NCBI GenBank assembly: GCA_030770425.1
Contig: JASJFT010000240.1
Coordinates: 1 to 64,000, forward strand
Direction of reading: 5' to 3'
Source: Darksidea phi
Lineage: Eukaryota; Ascomycota; Dothideomycetes; Pleosporales; Lentitheciaceae
DNA: 64,000 nt
Below, piece by piece: positions 41,182 to 54,779 of the stretch. Below the pieces are notes generated by a model. It ran no database searches. It worked only from the letters and a program-made list of their open reading frames with translations, and was not told the origin of the DNA. How positions within the stretch are numbered: position 1 is the first letter of the stretch; every line of letters starts with the position of its first letter. The position numbers and the translations under genes are program-made.

Positions 41182-42749
41182 TTATCCTAAGATTTCTAAA
41201 TTTTGGCTAGAGATAGTAGCTAAATATTAACCCCCCCTAAATCCCTAGAGGTCTATAGTACTTAGGGTAGATAACGCGTAGCGCTTCCTTAGATAAGCCT
41301 TAAAATTAACTACTTCGAGCCCTAATATTACTAGAGCGCCTAGTACCTCCCTTAAAGAGAAGGGACCTATAAAAGTATTATATAGGGTTAGGCCTATATC
41401 CTAAGCCCTATAATAGACTTATCTTTATACGATTAACTAAATCGCTAAATTAGTATAATAATAAGATAGCGGATTCCCTAGGCTAAATAGGCCCTTTAAA
41501 GTTTATTCTACCGAATAAACTACTCTCCTATAAGCCCTCCTTATAAAAGAAAGGTATAGAAAAGGGTAAGGCCTCGAGCTAAGTTCTAAGTAGGATAAGA
41601 AGTATATAAGCTTAAACTAGGTCTTAAAGCTAGGCTAGAAGTAAGATACCCTCCCCTAAAGAGGAAGTATACTAATAAAAGCTAACTAAGACCTATAAAC
41701 TAACCCCCTTAAAGGTATTTATTAATAAAGATACGTATATTAACCCTTAAACTCTTAAGACTATCTTTCCCCCTTAAAAGGAGAGTATAAGTAAAGATAG
41801 TCTTAAGAAGGAGATTAATAAGTATACTAAGAGGGTTAAATTACTCTAAGGAGAAAATAAACTCTAAATCCCCTATTTAATAAATACTAAAGGATAGGAA
41901 GAACTCCTAGATTATAATATAGTTTAGAATATACTAGCTATCTAGGAGGGACTTAACCTAATTATTAATACCCTAATAGATAATAGTCTCTATCTTATCG
42001 TAGCTAAAAGGCTAGCGTATACTATAGGAGTAGGTATAATTAGTAAAAACGTCTTTATAAATATTATAGCTAATAAGTTTAACTAATTAGCTAAGAAAAG
42101 GGATAACTATAAAAGGTAAGTTAAAAAGTTATAAGAAGAGCTCTAATAAACCTAAAAAACTATAAGTAGATAGTAGAATTTAAAGGAAGACCTTAAGTAG
42201 TCCTCCCCTATAGTTATCTATACTAAGGTTAGACTTATAGTCCTCTCTTAGTATAACCCTAAGTTCGCTCTCGAGGCTCCGCTATTATAGTATAACCCTA
42301 ATAGTAGATAAGATATAAAAGAGGTAAGATCCCCCCCTATAATAATATAGCTAAATAGCCTAAATATCGGCCTCTAAAGGACCCCTCTTATCTATTATAC
42401 CCCCCTTTAGACCCCTAGGCTCCTAGGAAGGTTCTAATAGGATTTAGTTTAGTACCTAATCTTCTAGTTAAGCTTCTTATAAAAAGAGCTAACTACTAAA
42501 CTAATTATATTCCTTAATCTAATACGGACTCCTTTATTTAATAAGGACTACTATAAGTATCTATTAAAATTAAATATACTATCCTTTACTATAGAGAAAA
42601 TGGAAAACGCTTCTACTCCCTACCCTAGTACCTATCCTATAAGATTCCTATTAGCCTTACTAAGGTTCGTAACTATTACCTTAGATAATAGAATATAGAT
42701 CTTTATTTAGGAGGAGGATATTATAGGGAATCGTTAAAGTAACTCCTTA

Positions 42750-43650
42750 TAAACCTCTAGCTCCTAGAAGACTATATCCTACCTTAACTCTACTTTATTT
42801 AAAAATAACGAAGAGTCTAAGTTAAAAAACTAGCTCTATAATATAGAATAGAAACTTACTATTAATAAGGACTAATATATACGAGAAACCCCCTAGTAAA
42901 TAGCTAAAATCTATCGAGCCTATATTATATCCCGACTAGTAGATCTAGTAAAAGATTATATTTAAATATAACTAAACTCTAGGGAAGAAGAAGTAGACTT
43001 CGTATTTAATATAGACCTATTAGAATATATTAAAAAATACTACGAAGATCCCTACGTAAAGAAGAAGATAAAAGTTAAATTCTACTAACTACGTATAAAT
43101 ATATTTAGCGAAGTTAGTAACTTTATTAAAAATTTTAAGTATTTAGTAATAGAGGTTTATCTACCTTACTATTAGTAGAACGAAGAATTCGTAGATAAGC
43201 TCTACTTTAAGCTAAAAAATAAGATAGATCTATTTAATAATAGTAATTCTATCTTTAATAAGCTCTATAAATATATAACTTTAATTAATAGGGTACTACT
43301 TAAGAATAATTAGTACTAAAAGGCCTAACTCGCCTAAAGTAACTAATTAGCTACCTTTAAGAAAAAGTAGTTAACTATAAGTAGACCCTTTTCTAATAAA
43401 TTAAAAAAGAAGTCCGTTTACTCTAAAGACGCGTCTAAGCTCTATAACTACTCTTTTAAGAAGTATAAGAAGTAAGACTATTACTTTAATTATAGAAAAA
43501 GAAATAAATAGTAAAACTACCCCGACTACGTTATATATAAAGTAATATAGAATATTATAGAAGTAGAAGTTAATATTATCTTCCCTAATAATTTTAAGAA
43601 AGGAGCTTATTTAAACTCCCCGTATAAAGAGGAAAGTAATTTAAAGTATA
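42750..43650 (+). pseudogene. gag-like region of the gypsy element (RIPped)
   Basis: Stop-interrupted forward frame readable as a capsid-like gag: KVKFYQLRINIFSEVSNFI, then EVYLPYYQQNEEFVDKLYF with the stop codon read as Gln, followed by a Lys/Ser-rich region and a degraded zinc-knuckle-like segment near 43470-43530. The knuckle Cys codons have become Tyr (TGY to TAY), as RIP predicts. Confidence 0.6.
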
Positions 43651-44199
43651 ACTCTAATACCTTCTCTATAGTATTAAAAAATAAAAGCTACTAAAGGAGG
43701 GCTCCTTCCTAGCGGCCTATATAGGAGTAATTAAACCCCTTAATTATTAATAACTTATTAAGATACCGTAGCTCGTTAATTTAAAATTATTTATACTCCC
43801 TATTTAACTCGTAGTAAATAGCCTAGCTATATAGCTAAGGGGATTAGTAAATAATAGTATTAATATATACCTATTAGTCTACTCTAAATATTTAAAGGTA
43901 GTAAAGAAAAAGCTAAAGTCTATCTTCTATCGACTAAAGAAACTAATCCCCCTTAATAGATTTAATAGGAAATATAGTTATTTAGTCGATATAACTATCT
44001 AAGCTAATCTATTAATCTAGGGAAAGAACGTATCTACTTAGTTCCTCTTTTACGAGCTTAAGTATTACGATATAATACTTAAAAGAAAATTCTTTAAGTA
44101 AACCTAGTTCTTAATCGACTATTATAACTAGACTTTATACTAGCTAGATAATATCCTAAAGTAGATAAAATATAACCTAACCGCTATAAGAAAGTCGGA

Positions 44200-47100
44200 C
44201 CTAAAGCTAGAATTAGAATACTAAGACGACGCTTTACGTTATAACGATTTAATTAATTAGTAGATTAAAGTATAAAAGAAGGCCTACTTACTTAGAAAGG
44301 ATCTAATACTTAGTTTAAAGATTCCTATTAAAGCCCTTACGATCCTCTAGGAAGAGGTCTATAAGCCTACTAAAGCCCTACTATAAATAATAAAGGACTA
44401 GTAAACTACTTCTAAGAAAATATAGAGAAACGTAGATAGTAATACTAATAATAGTTTAAGGAATACTAAATCTAAGAAAAGCTAACGAGGTTATTAAAAA
44501 AATAATAGAAAGAAAAAGAAAGCTATACCTATCCCTAACGACCTACTAAAGTAGACTATTAGTAATAAGTTTAACGTATATTTTCTCGAGCCTCCTAATA
44601 TATAGAAGCTTATAGATAAGAAAGAAGTTATACTAAGAGCTACTAGTCTATATAAAGTTAACTTATTAATTAAGAATAAATAGTTGAAAGACTTAGTAGA
44701 AAACTTAATAAAATAAAATATATAAGATATAATAATAGAGAAGCTCCCTTATAAAGATTACGTAGAAGCTACCCTAAACTACTTCTTTAAGGTCGACTTA
44801 AATAAGCTACCTTCTAAAAGAAAGAACGTCGACTATAAAATTATCCTTAAGAATAATATAAGTAAGCTTAATATAAGCCTACTTTATAATATATCCCTTA
44901 AATACCTAAAGCTACTAAAAGCTTACTTAGAAGAGTACCTAAAAAAGAGCTTTATTATAACTAGTAATACTAACTTTACCTTACCTATTCTATTCGTTAA
45001 GAAGCTAGGAGGGAGATAAAGGTTCTATATTAACTACTAAAAAATTAATATAGTTATAAAGAAAGATATTACTATTATTCCTTTAATTAAGAAGATACTA
45101 ATACGGCTCTTTAAAGTAAAGGTCTTTATTAAGCTAAACGTACGTTAAACCTTTTATTATATTAGACTAGACCCCGACGTAGAAGATCTTATAACTTTTA
45201 AAATATAATATAGAAATTATAAATATCGCGTTCTACCTTTTAAACTATATAATAGACTAGTAACTTTTTAATATTATATTAATTAAGTACTTAAGAATAA
45301 AATTAACGAGATCTATATTATTTATATAGATAATATTTTAATCTACTTAGAAGACCCCCTTAAGTATAAGAAATATATAAGTAAAATTCTAAATAAGCTT
45401 AAGAAGGCTAGACTATAAATTAATATTAAAAAGAGTAAGTTCGTAGTTACTAAGGTAAAGTTCTTAGATTTTATTATTAATACTAAAGGGATCTATATAG
45501 ACCCTAATAAGATAATAACTATTAGAGACTAGAAGAAACCTATAACCTTAAAAGAGCTATAAGCTTACCTAGGTTTTTATAACTACTATTATAAGTAGCT
45601 AAAAAACTACGACTATATAGTCTACCTACTTACCTAACTATTATAAAAGGGAAAATTCTATATCTTTAGGCCTAAAGAGCGAGCTATATTTAAGAAAAGT
45701 AAGGTATTATTATATTTAGACGTTATTATAAGATATTACTTATCCTATTATAGAACCTATATAAAAATTAACGTAAGTAATAATATCTTAGTAAATATCT
45801 TTATATAGCTCTAAGATAATAGAACCTAACGACTTATAGTCTACTTTACGAAGATAATAAAGTCTATAGAAATAAACTACGAGATCTATAATAAAGAGAT
45901 ACTCGCGGTTATAAGAGATTTAAATAAATAGAGGACTTAGCTTATAAAGTTATAACTAAATAAACCCTTTTAAGTTATTACTAATTACTAGATATTAGAG
46001 TATTTCTTAACTAAGTATAAATTAACCCCGCGATAGGCTCGCTAGGCTAAGAAGCTTATAAACTACTACTATATTATTTATTATCGTCCTAAGACTATTA
46101 ATATTATTACGAATACTCTCTCTTAAAAATAAGAAGAGTTAAAAACTTAGAAGAAAAAAGATAAAGCTACTAGAACTCGCGTCTTTATCCCCTCTAAATA
46201 GGCCTCTACTATAATAACTACCTTAATAGCTACTACTAATACCTAGGATTTTAAGTATAAAACTAAAGCTTATTTTTATTTACTTCTTAACTACGTACTT
46301 TATAAAAATCGTATATATATTATACTTAAACTAGAATAAGAATTAACCTATTAAGGATATAAGTACCTATTCTTAACCCTATTTAGGCTCCTTCTTTAAA
46401 AAGAGAAGTTAGTAGTACCTAAAGTAGAGTTCCTTAAGATCTATCTTATCTAGATAGTATATACTATATAGATTACTACTTACCTAGATATAAAGAAAAC
46501 TACTAGGCTCCTAAGAGACCTATACTACTAGGATATAATAAATAAGGATATAAAATATTATATAAGAAATTATAAATAGTACTAATAGAGTTATAAGCTT
46601 TAAAATAAAATCTTAGATCTCCTTAAACTACTTCTTATACCTAAGAGGGTATAAAAAGACGTCTCTATAAACTTTAAAAGCTTTCTAAAGGACTATAAGA
46701 AATATAATAATATATTTATAGTAATATATAAATTATTAAAACGCGCTTTCTTATTACTCTACTTTAAGACTACTACTATTAAAGACGTAGCTACTCTCTA
46801 CTATATATATATATAGCGAGTCTTTAGTCCCCTATATACTATAGTCTTAGATTAAGGCCTATAGTTCGTATTAGGCTTTACAAAAGAATTATATAGACTT
46901 ATAGAAATTAGCTAGTTATTATCTACGGCCTACTATCTATAGACCGATAGTAATACGAAAATTTTTAATTAATAGCTAGACTAACGATTACGCCCCTTTA
47001 TAAACTTCTATTAAGATAACTAGTCCGATCTTCTACCTAATATAGACTAGGTCTAGGTAATTCTTTCGTATAATATAATAGGATTTTCCCTATTTAAGAT

Positions 47101-47850
47101 CGAATTTAGCTATAAGGCTTATTACTACTAGGATTAATAAGAATACGTTCGTAAATCCTCTAAATTACTAAATAATATAACTACGTAGATAGTTTAAGAG
47201 TTTATAAAAACCTAAGCTAATATAGTCTAATAGATTTACGATTATACCTAAGCTAATATTATAGTAGTTTAGATTACCTAGAGCTAATAAGCTAATAAAA
47301 AATATCGCCCCCTAGATTTTAATATAGGAGATTAAGTTTATATTATATCTAAGGAATTTACTACCTTAAGGCTAAGTCTAAAATTAGACTAGTAGATATA
47401 TAAATCCTATTTTATTATTAACTAAAGATATAGCTTCTACGTAGTCTAGTTACCCTTTTATATAAAGATATATAACGTTTTCTACGTAGATAGATTATAT
47501 AAAACTATATAAGATCTATTACCTAGTTAAGTACTCCTTAAAGAACTAGCTATAGAAGTAAACGGGTATTCTAAGTAGCTAGTAGCCCGTATCTTTAATA
47601 ACTAGATCGTTTATAGTAAGCTCTACTATTAAACGGAATAGATAGGCTACGACCTAGATCTAATCTATTACCTAGTAAGTAATTTTATAAACGCGGCCTA
47701 AAAAGTAAAAGAGTTCTACGATAAGTACCCTAATAAGCTAGGTCTACCTAAATAGCTAGTCTAATAGCTAGAAGCCGTATTATAAGATAAGTTCCTTAGC
47801 CCCTAGTTAGAAGACGAGGTACTAATTAAGATAGGAATCTAGAAAAATCG
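44200..47850 (+). pseudogene. pol region of the gypsy element (RIPped)
   Basis: Reverse transcriptase about 44980-45500: FVKKLGG, LDPDVEDLITF, and YIIYIDNILIYLEDP at the active site, where the catalytic YxDD reads YIDN after a G-to-A change. RNase H about 45750-46080 (INYEIYNKEILAVI, ending at TPRQAR). Integrase about 46330-47350, with TAYYLQTDSNTK replacing the usual HPQTDGQ line. A chromodomain-like C-terminus about 47540-47720. Dozens of amber and ochre stops. Confidence 0.85.
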
Positions 47851-48516
47851 TCGATATTAAGTATAGGCCCTCTACCCTTTATAACCTATTAAAATAGGTA
47901 GTATAATACCTAGAGCTTAGGGTAACTACCCCTAAGCCTAGGATACCTTTCTTTTATAGCCCGTTGAAATAAGTAGCGTATAGTCTAGAGCTTATAATAA
48001 CTACCTTTAAGCTTAGAGTACCCTCCTTTTATAGTCTATTAAAATAAATAGCGTAATATCTAGAGTTTATAGTAACTACCTTTAAGCTTAAAGTACCCCC
48101 CTATAGCCTCGCTTTACTACGGGTAGGAATATAAGAGAAGTAAGTCTTACCTTTTAGAGCTACGCGTATATAACTTCTAGGTAATATAGAAAACTAAGTT
48201 ACTAGCGTCCTCTTATATATTCTATAATACCCTTTAGATATACTAAGCGCGTTACGTAGTATATATATTAAAAAAATATTTTTTAGACGATATTTTATAT
48301 AGTAAAATAAGTAGATATACGTAGGACTATATAACGTTAATATACTCTAAGGACGATCTAGAGGGTATTAGTTAAATCGTTTTTTAAGTAGGGAGTAATA
48401 GATATAGATATCTATTTACCCCCCCTATCTCCTCCCTCCCCCCTAAAAAGTATTTTTTCTTAATTATTCGTTTACTAGGCCCTTAAGGATAAGGCTTTAT
48501 TTTGGAAGAAAGATAA

Positions 48517-48784
48517 TATTATAGCCCGTTCCCTAGGCAACCTAGTTATTTTACTTATTTCCTATTTTAATTAGTAGATTAGGTAATCCCGAGGATTAAC
48601 CTAATAGTTAATTAGCTTATTTAGCGTACTAAGCTCTATTTAGGTATAAGAACCCTCTATTCTTATACCCTTATAGCGCTATCTTAGGATAGCTTTAATA
48701 TATCGATTCTACTATTAGTTAATTAGAAGGCTACCTTAGCTGTTATAACTCTTAGTTAATTGTACTTAGTCCTAGGGTCTTATA
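48517..48784 (+). repeat. 3' LTR of the gypsy element
   Basis: 268 bp. It keeps several CA/TG sites (48528, 48741, 48761) absent from the 5' LTR, so it is slightly less mutated. Confidence 0.92.
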
Positions 48785-48789
48785 ATTCT

Positions 48790-49140
48790 AAGCTTTTTAA
48801 ACCTTCTTTAGTTATTATTAAAGTTTCTCTTTAGTATAGTTAATAGATTTTATTAATAGTAATAAGTTCTAATATATAAGTCTTACTATTTAGTATAAAT
48901 AAACCTTCTAATAGTAAGATATTAAATATATAATAGAAATCTTATATATTAATACGAATATATATCTTATAATATCTACTATCTTTAAAAAAAGTAATAT
49001 ATAATATTTTTAACTAAAAATAATAATTATAAAAAAATATCTTAGAATTATAATAAAGAATTTTATTAATAAGTATAATATATTCTTAAGTTTTATATAA
49101 TATTATAATAGATAATAATAATCTCTTAAAATAGGACCTT
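48790..49140. other. RIPped spacer between gypsy and copia elements
   Basis: About 350 bases of TA-rich DNA with no protein match I can read; presumably part of the older sequence into which both elements inserted. Confidence 0.4.
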
Positions 49141-49145
49141 AATAT

Positions 49146-49394
49146 TATAAGTAGTTAAGCGCTATATATTATATAACTACTCTATTTATATAATAATTTA
49201 TACTAATTTACTATAACTTTATACTAAACTTATAGTAGTTATATAATAATAAGTTATAATAACTATATACTAATTTATAATAATTAATTTAATTACTAGA
49301 TCTAGTATAACTTATATATAAAGCTCTCTACTCGCGTTCTAGCTAAATAGTTAGACTACTTAATATATTTATTCTATACTTCTATCTACTTATA
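49146..49394 (+). repeat. 5' LTR of copia A
   Basis: 249 bp starting TATAAGTAG and ending CTACTTATA; partner at 60533-60781. The sequence just inside (GTTATAAGTTTAG) resembles that just inside copia B's 5' LTR, marking a probable shared primer-binding site. Confidence 0.9.
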
Positions 49395-49559
49395 GTTATA
49401 AGTTTAGTCTAATTTATCTATATTATATAACTTATTCTATTCTTCTCTATATAATAAAATAATAACCTCGTTACCTACTATATTTAAAGCTAGTTTAGCT
49501 ACTATTCTCTAAGATCTATATAATTAGGATCTATAAATCTATACTATATAGAAACTAGT

Positions 49560-52500
49560 AAAGATAACTAATATATAGAAATATATTAATCCCGAAGCTA
49601 AAGCTTTTATAAAGCTAAATAAGTCTAAATACCCTATCGATTCTATACTACCTATTAACGAGGATAGATTACTAGTAACTAAATCTAGTTTAATAACTCT
49701 TACTTAACGTAATAAGGACCTAAGTATTTACTATATAGAACTAAAAGAATACTATAGAACTAAAAATAAGCTCGACTAAATTAAAGTCTATATAGTTAAT
49801 ATACTAGCTAAAGATATTATCTTCTAAATTAAGGATTAGAAATTATTATACGATTAGCTTAAGGCTCTAAAATAGCTATTTACTCTATTATTAGCTAATT
49901 AAGAATATAAGGTTTAGAAGGTATATAACTTAATTAAAGTACTATATATACGTAGAGAGAATCTTAAAGAATAGGGTATAATCTTTCTAATAGTCTATAA
50001 TTAAGCTACGTAGCTTAATCTACTAGAGATATTAGATTATTAGCTATATAAGAATCTAATACGAGCTATTAAATAGATCGATTTAGGCTACGTAGTTATT
50101 ATAGCTATTATAGTATTTAATATAGAAGTTAGCTTAAATAGTTTTATTAACCCTATATTATCTAATCTACTAGCTAGCTATCTACGCTATTACCGAATAA
50201 TATAGATAATAAAGTTAAATATTAGTAATAGTACGTTTATAGCTATATTAAATTAAGAATAGTCTCTATATAATAAGAAGAGATTACGAAATAATAAATT
50301 ATTAAAGTTATTAAAGCTATACCTATATAGAGATCTATATTACTAAGGATAGTACTAGTATATTAATACCTTATTATATAAAGAAGGATTTATAGAAGAC
50401 CTTAAAAAGATTAAAAAAATAGCTAATTTTAAAGCTAAGAATAAGAAGGATATCCTAACTAAAATATATAAGAGGAATAAATATTATAAATAGTAAAAGT
50501 AGACTAGCTAGGATAATAATATAGCTAATATAATAGAAATTAATATAAGTAACGATTTACTATAGTATAAATATAAAGCCTATACTATATTTTTAATAAT
50601 ATATAATATCTTAATAGCTAATAATATCTATTCGCTTCTTTATTCCTAGATATTAGACCTAGCTATAGATATTTATATTTATAATAACCCTACTAAGATC
50701 TAATAAAAAACTCTAGTTTTACCTAATAACGTTATTCTAGTCGGAGGCTTAGAGATAGCTATTAAGATCTAGGAAAATATATAGATATTCCTATTAATAT
50801 CTTAAGACCTAAAAAAGATAATATTTAAATAAGTAGTCCTAATTCCTAGCTTCTTTACTAGTCTAGTATTACTATTATAGCTATCCTTATTAAACGTCTA
50901 TTTTAACTTAGAAAGAAATATTTTATATTAATTAAAGACTTAATCTTAAAATATCGCGAAGTTTACTAAGGTTAACGAATACTAGCTTATAATCTATTAT
51001 ACTAAGCTACTATAATCTACTTAGTATATAGTATTCGCTATTAAATAATGTCGACTATAGATCTTAGTACTACTACTTTAATCTAGATTACTAAGTAAGC
51101 TATAACTTTATCTACTTATAGATTATTTAAATAATAACGTAATTAATTAGTTAGCTAGTAATATTTTAGATCTTTATATAGATAATAGTATAATAGCTTC
51201 TAAAATAATTTACTATAAAGAGTACCTATAGAATAAAGCCTATTAGATTATCTTACGTTAATTTAGTTATAAATTAGATACTAGCCGACCGTTTAAAACT
51301 ATAGCTATTAATCTAATTAAGCTTAATATACTAGCTTATAACGGCTATTAATATATATTTTATACGTTTAATCTATTCTTAAAACTATATATAATCTATA
51401 TAATAGCTAAGTATAATAAGTTTACTCTTTAGATAATACTTAGATAGTTAGATAGAGTAATTAAATAAGAATTTAATATAACCGTTATCTTTCTAATAAC
51501 TAATAATAAGCGAGGCTATAGTCTATTAGACAATTTAATACGAGCCTACTATCTATAGAAAGGAATTAAACTATAAATATAAGCGTTATATACTATTAAA
51601 TAAAATAGCTTAGCTAAATACTTAGATAGAAGTCTAATTAAAAGAAGCTACTTAATAAGGATTATAGCTAATCTTCTACTAGCTCTTAGCCCTAAGATCT
51701 ATAAAATAATAGTCTATCTACTTAACTAAATATCTATACGATTACTAAACTAGAAGATACTATTTAAAATTATATATTAGAAAAAGTTATTACTAGTTTA
51801 CTTATATATTTATAGCTATAAAGTCTATATACTATATAAATAGATACTTAGAGGTAATAAGCTTAGCCTATAAGTATTAGTAGAATATCTAGTTAGATAT
51901 AATTTATTAAATATCTATAAAATCTAGATACTAAAGGTAAGAAGTAAAGCTTATAACGATAAAATAATTTATATAAGGGATATTATATTTCGAGAGAATC
52001 TATTCTATTAGCTATAAGATAATTTAGATCCCCTTCTTTAAGACTCTAAGCTAGAGTAATTCGCTTATAAATATTACCTATCTATACTAAGTAGTAAAGA
52101 TACTTCTTTAGAAGTCTTATTAAAAGATAAATATATAGCTCCTATAGAAGCTATAGAACCTACTATCTAAGTTTCTACTTAGGTTACTACTTACGCTACT
52201 ACTTAAGCTATTACTTAAGAACCTATATTAAATTAACTCCTAATACTAAATCTATTAGTTTTAGAAATAGCTTTATCTAAGCTATTATAGCTATTAAATC
52301 GACCTTTAAAGTATAAGTATAGAACTAAGTCTAATTCGAATTATATAAAGTATTAAGAACTAATAAATACTAACCTTTATTAATATTATATCCTATTTAA
52401 AGAATTAATTAGAGTAGTAAAGAAGAAGTCTATATAAAAGAAATCTAGCTTCTTTATTAATACCTACTAGTTAATTTATATAGCTACCTTAGTAATAGTA

Positions 52501-54130
52501 CTAAAAATACGATTTAAATATATAAAGCTACTAGTAGAACTAAAATATTATAAAGATATAATAAAGCTATTATCTTTCTATAAGAAAGACTTCTTATAAG
52601 TTATATAATAAGAATTAGTAATAATTAAATATAAAGAAATCTACGAGTAGATAACTTAGGACGAATATAATACTTAGTATACTTAAGATAATAAGATTCT
52701 TCTATTAATATAGGTATATAAATATAAACTCGATAATTAAGACTATTTATTAAAATATAAGGCTCGAATCTATATATATAACGATTTATAAATAATAGTA
52801 GAAGATACCTATACTACTATACTAGCTATTCGAATATTTTAAGCTTTAGTAGCTATTACTATCTACTTTAATATAGAAATTCGTTAATATAATACTATTA
52901 ACGCGTTTACTAATACTAAGCTATTAATACTAATCTACTATTATTAACTAGAAGGATTCTTTAATTCTAATTATCTATAGAAACTATACTAAGTATTCTA
53001 TAATCTAAAGATATCCCTATTATTCTAGTATAAAGAGCTTACTAAAATACTTATAGAGCTAGATCTTATATCTATTAAGAATACTCCCTACTTATAGAAA
53101 AATAAGAAGCTACTAGTCTTTTTCTTTATTAATAATATTATTATTCTTAGTATACTAGTATATATAGCTATCTTATATAAATTTAAGTATAAGCTATTAT
53201 AATAATATAAGATTAAATTTCTAGAAGAACTATAGATATTTTACGATATTTAAACTATTAGAAATTATAATAATAACTTAATCTAGCTATTATAGAGCTT
53301 ATATATTAAGAAGTTTACTTAGAAGTATTCTTTACTAAAGCTCTACTTAAAGCTATCTACTATATCGCTACTACTTAAGGAACTAATACCTTTAGAGAAC
53401 GAAATAATAGATTTAGTTAAGTAATAATATATATAGCTAGTTAGATCTATTAACTATATAGTAGAAGCTACCCGTTTAAACGTCTTAAAAGCTTACTTAA
53501 AACTAGCTAAATTCCTTATAAATTCTTTATAATAGTACCTAGATACTACCTATTAAATAATTACCTATCTACTAGGTATAAAGAATCGAGTAATATACTA
53601 TAATATATTAATATCTATTAAATTAGTATATATTATTAATAAACTTATATCTAAACTAATATCTAACTTCTATAGAGTATTAGATACCTTCTTTATTAAT
53701 TATAAGACTATTCGAAAGAGCTTATAAGAATATATATTCTTCCTATTTAATAGATCTATTAATTAAAAGGCTATACTATAACGATATATTATAAAATTAA
53801 TAACTAAGGTAGAACTAATAGTTATATTATTAGCTAGTACTAAGCTAATATAGTAGTAGAGAGTATTTAAATATATTAGATTTAATCTAGATTATAAATA
53901 ATTACTATACTATAATAACTAGTAAATAATTCGACTACTTATCTTATCTACTCTATAGCTTAAGACTATAGTACGGTACGTTAATATTTATTACTACTAG
54001 CTTCGTTAGAAGGTATTATTAGGTAATATTAATATCTTATATATCTTATTAAATAGTTAACTAGCTAATAGTCTTACTAAATTACTACTTAGGTAAAAAT
54101 ATAAGAATTAGATATTACTTCTAAACTTTA
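49560..54130 (+). pseudogene. gag-pol of copia A (RIPped)
   Basis: Integrase around 51300-51950, with LYTIKQNSLAKYLDR at the place of the conserved YTPEQNG-AER motif. Reverse transcriptase around 52350-53250 (FFFIDNIIILS at the YVDD position, Asp to Asn). RNase H around 53450-54100 (QKAILQRYIIKLITKVELIVIL, YYNNQQIIRL). Stops throughout at former Gln/Trp codons. Confidence 0.85.
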
Positions 54131-54454
54131 AGGATTTTCCTACTATATAGGCTTCTTAGCTAACTATATAGGCCTCTTAGCTAATTATATAGACTTTTTA
54201 ACCAACTATATAGACTATTTAGCTAATTATATAGACTATTTAGCTAATAAACTAGTATACTAATACTATATTAGTATACTATATAAAGTAAAATTAAGGG
54301 TCTTATACCTTTAGAGACGTCTAATTATATAAGAAACCTATATATACTACGACGACGACGGCTATCTATCTAGTACTATATTAATATAGAGACTAGTTCT
54401 TAATCTATAATATAGCTTCTTACGCTTATAGGAAAAGAGAAATCTATTAGTTAA

Positions 54455-54615
54455 TATTAGACTAGCTTATATACTAGATTAGCTTATATAACTACTTCTA
54501 ACTACTATACTATATTCTATTCTATATAAGCTACTCTTATATAGAGCTATTATAATTAACTATAGTTCTTACTTCTTTCTCTTATAGTAATTTACTTTAA
54601 TTTCTTACTATAATA
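54455..54615 (+). repeat. 5' LTR of copia B
   Basis: 161 bp with a TCTATATAAGC motif shared with the solo LTR at 9.4 kb. Followed by GTTATAAGTCTAGAG, the likely primer-binding region. Confidence 0.92.
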
Positions 54616-54779
54616 GTTATAAGTCTAGAGTATCTATTATTCCTATAATAGGTTCTTAATAACGCTATAGTTTATTTATTTTAGAAAGCTATTACTTTTA
54701 GTAACCTTCGTAATTTAGTTATTAACCTTATCGTCGTTATTACCTTAACTATATAATATAATAATAGTTATACTAGACG

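Larger units (their letters stand above)
40909..48789 (+). mobile_element. Complete RIPped Ty3/gypsy chromovirus, 268-bp LTRs, ATTCT target duplication
   Basis: LTRs at 40914-41181 and 48517-48784 (both 268 bp) begin TATTA and end TCTTATA, the RIPped forms of TGTTA...CTTACA. Perfect 5-bp target duplications ATTCT lie at 40909-40913 and 48785-48789. Total 7,871 bp. Coding order gag-RT-RNase H-integrase on the forward strand matches Ty3/gypsy. No frame is open. The two LTRs differ by scattered C/T and G/A changes, so RIP struck them partly independently. Confidence 0.93.
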
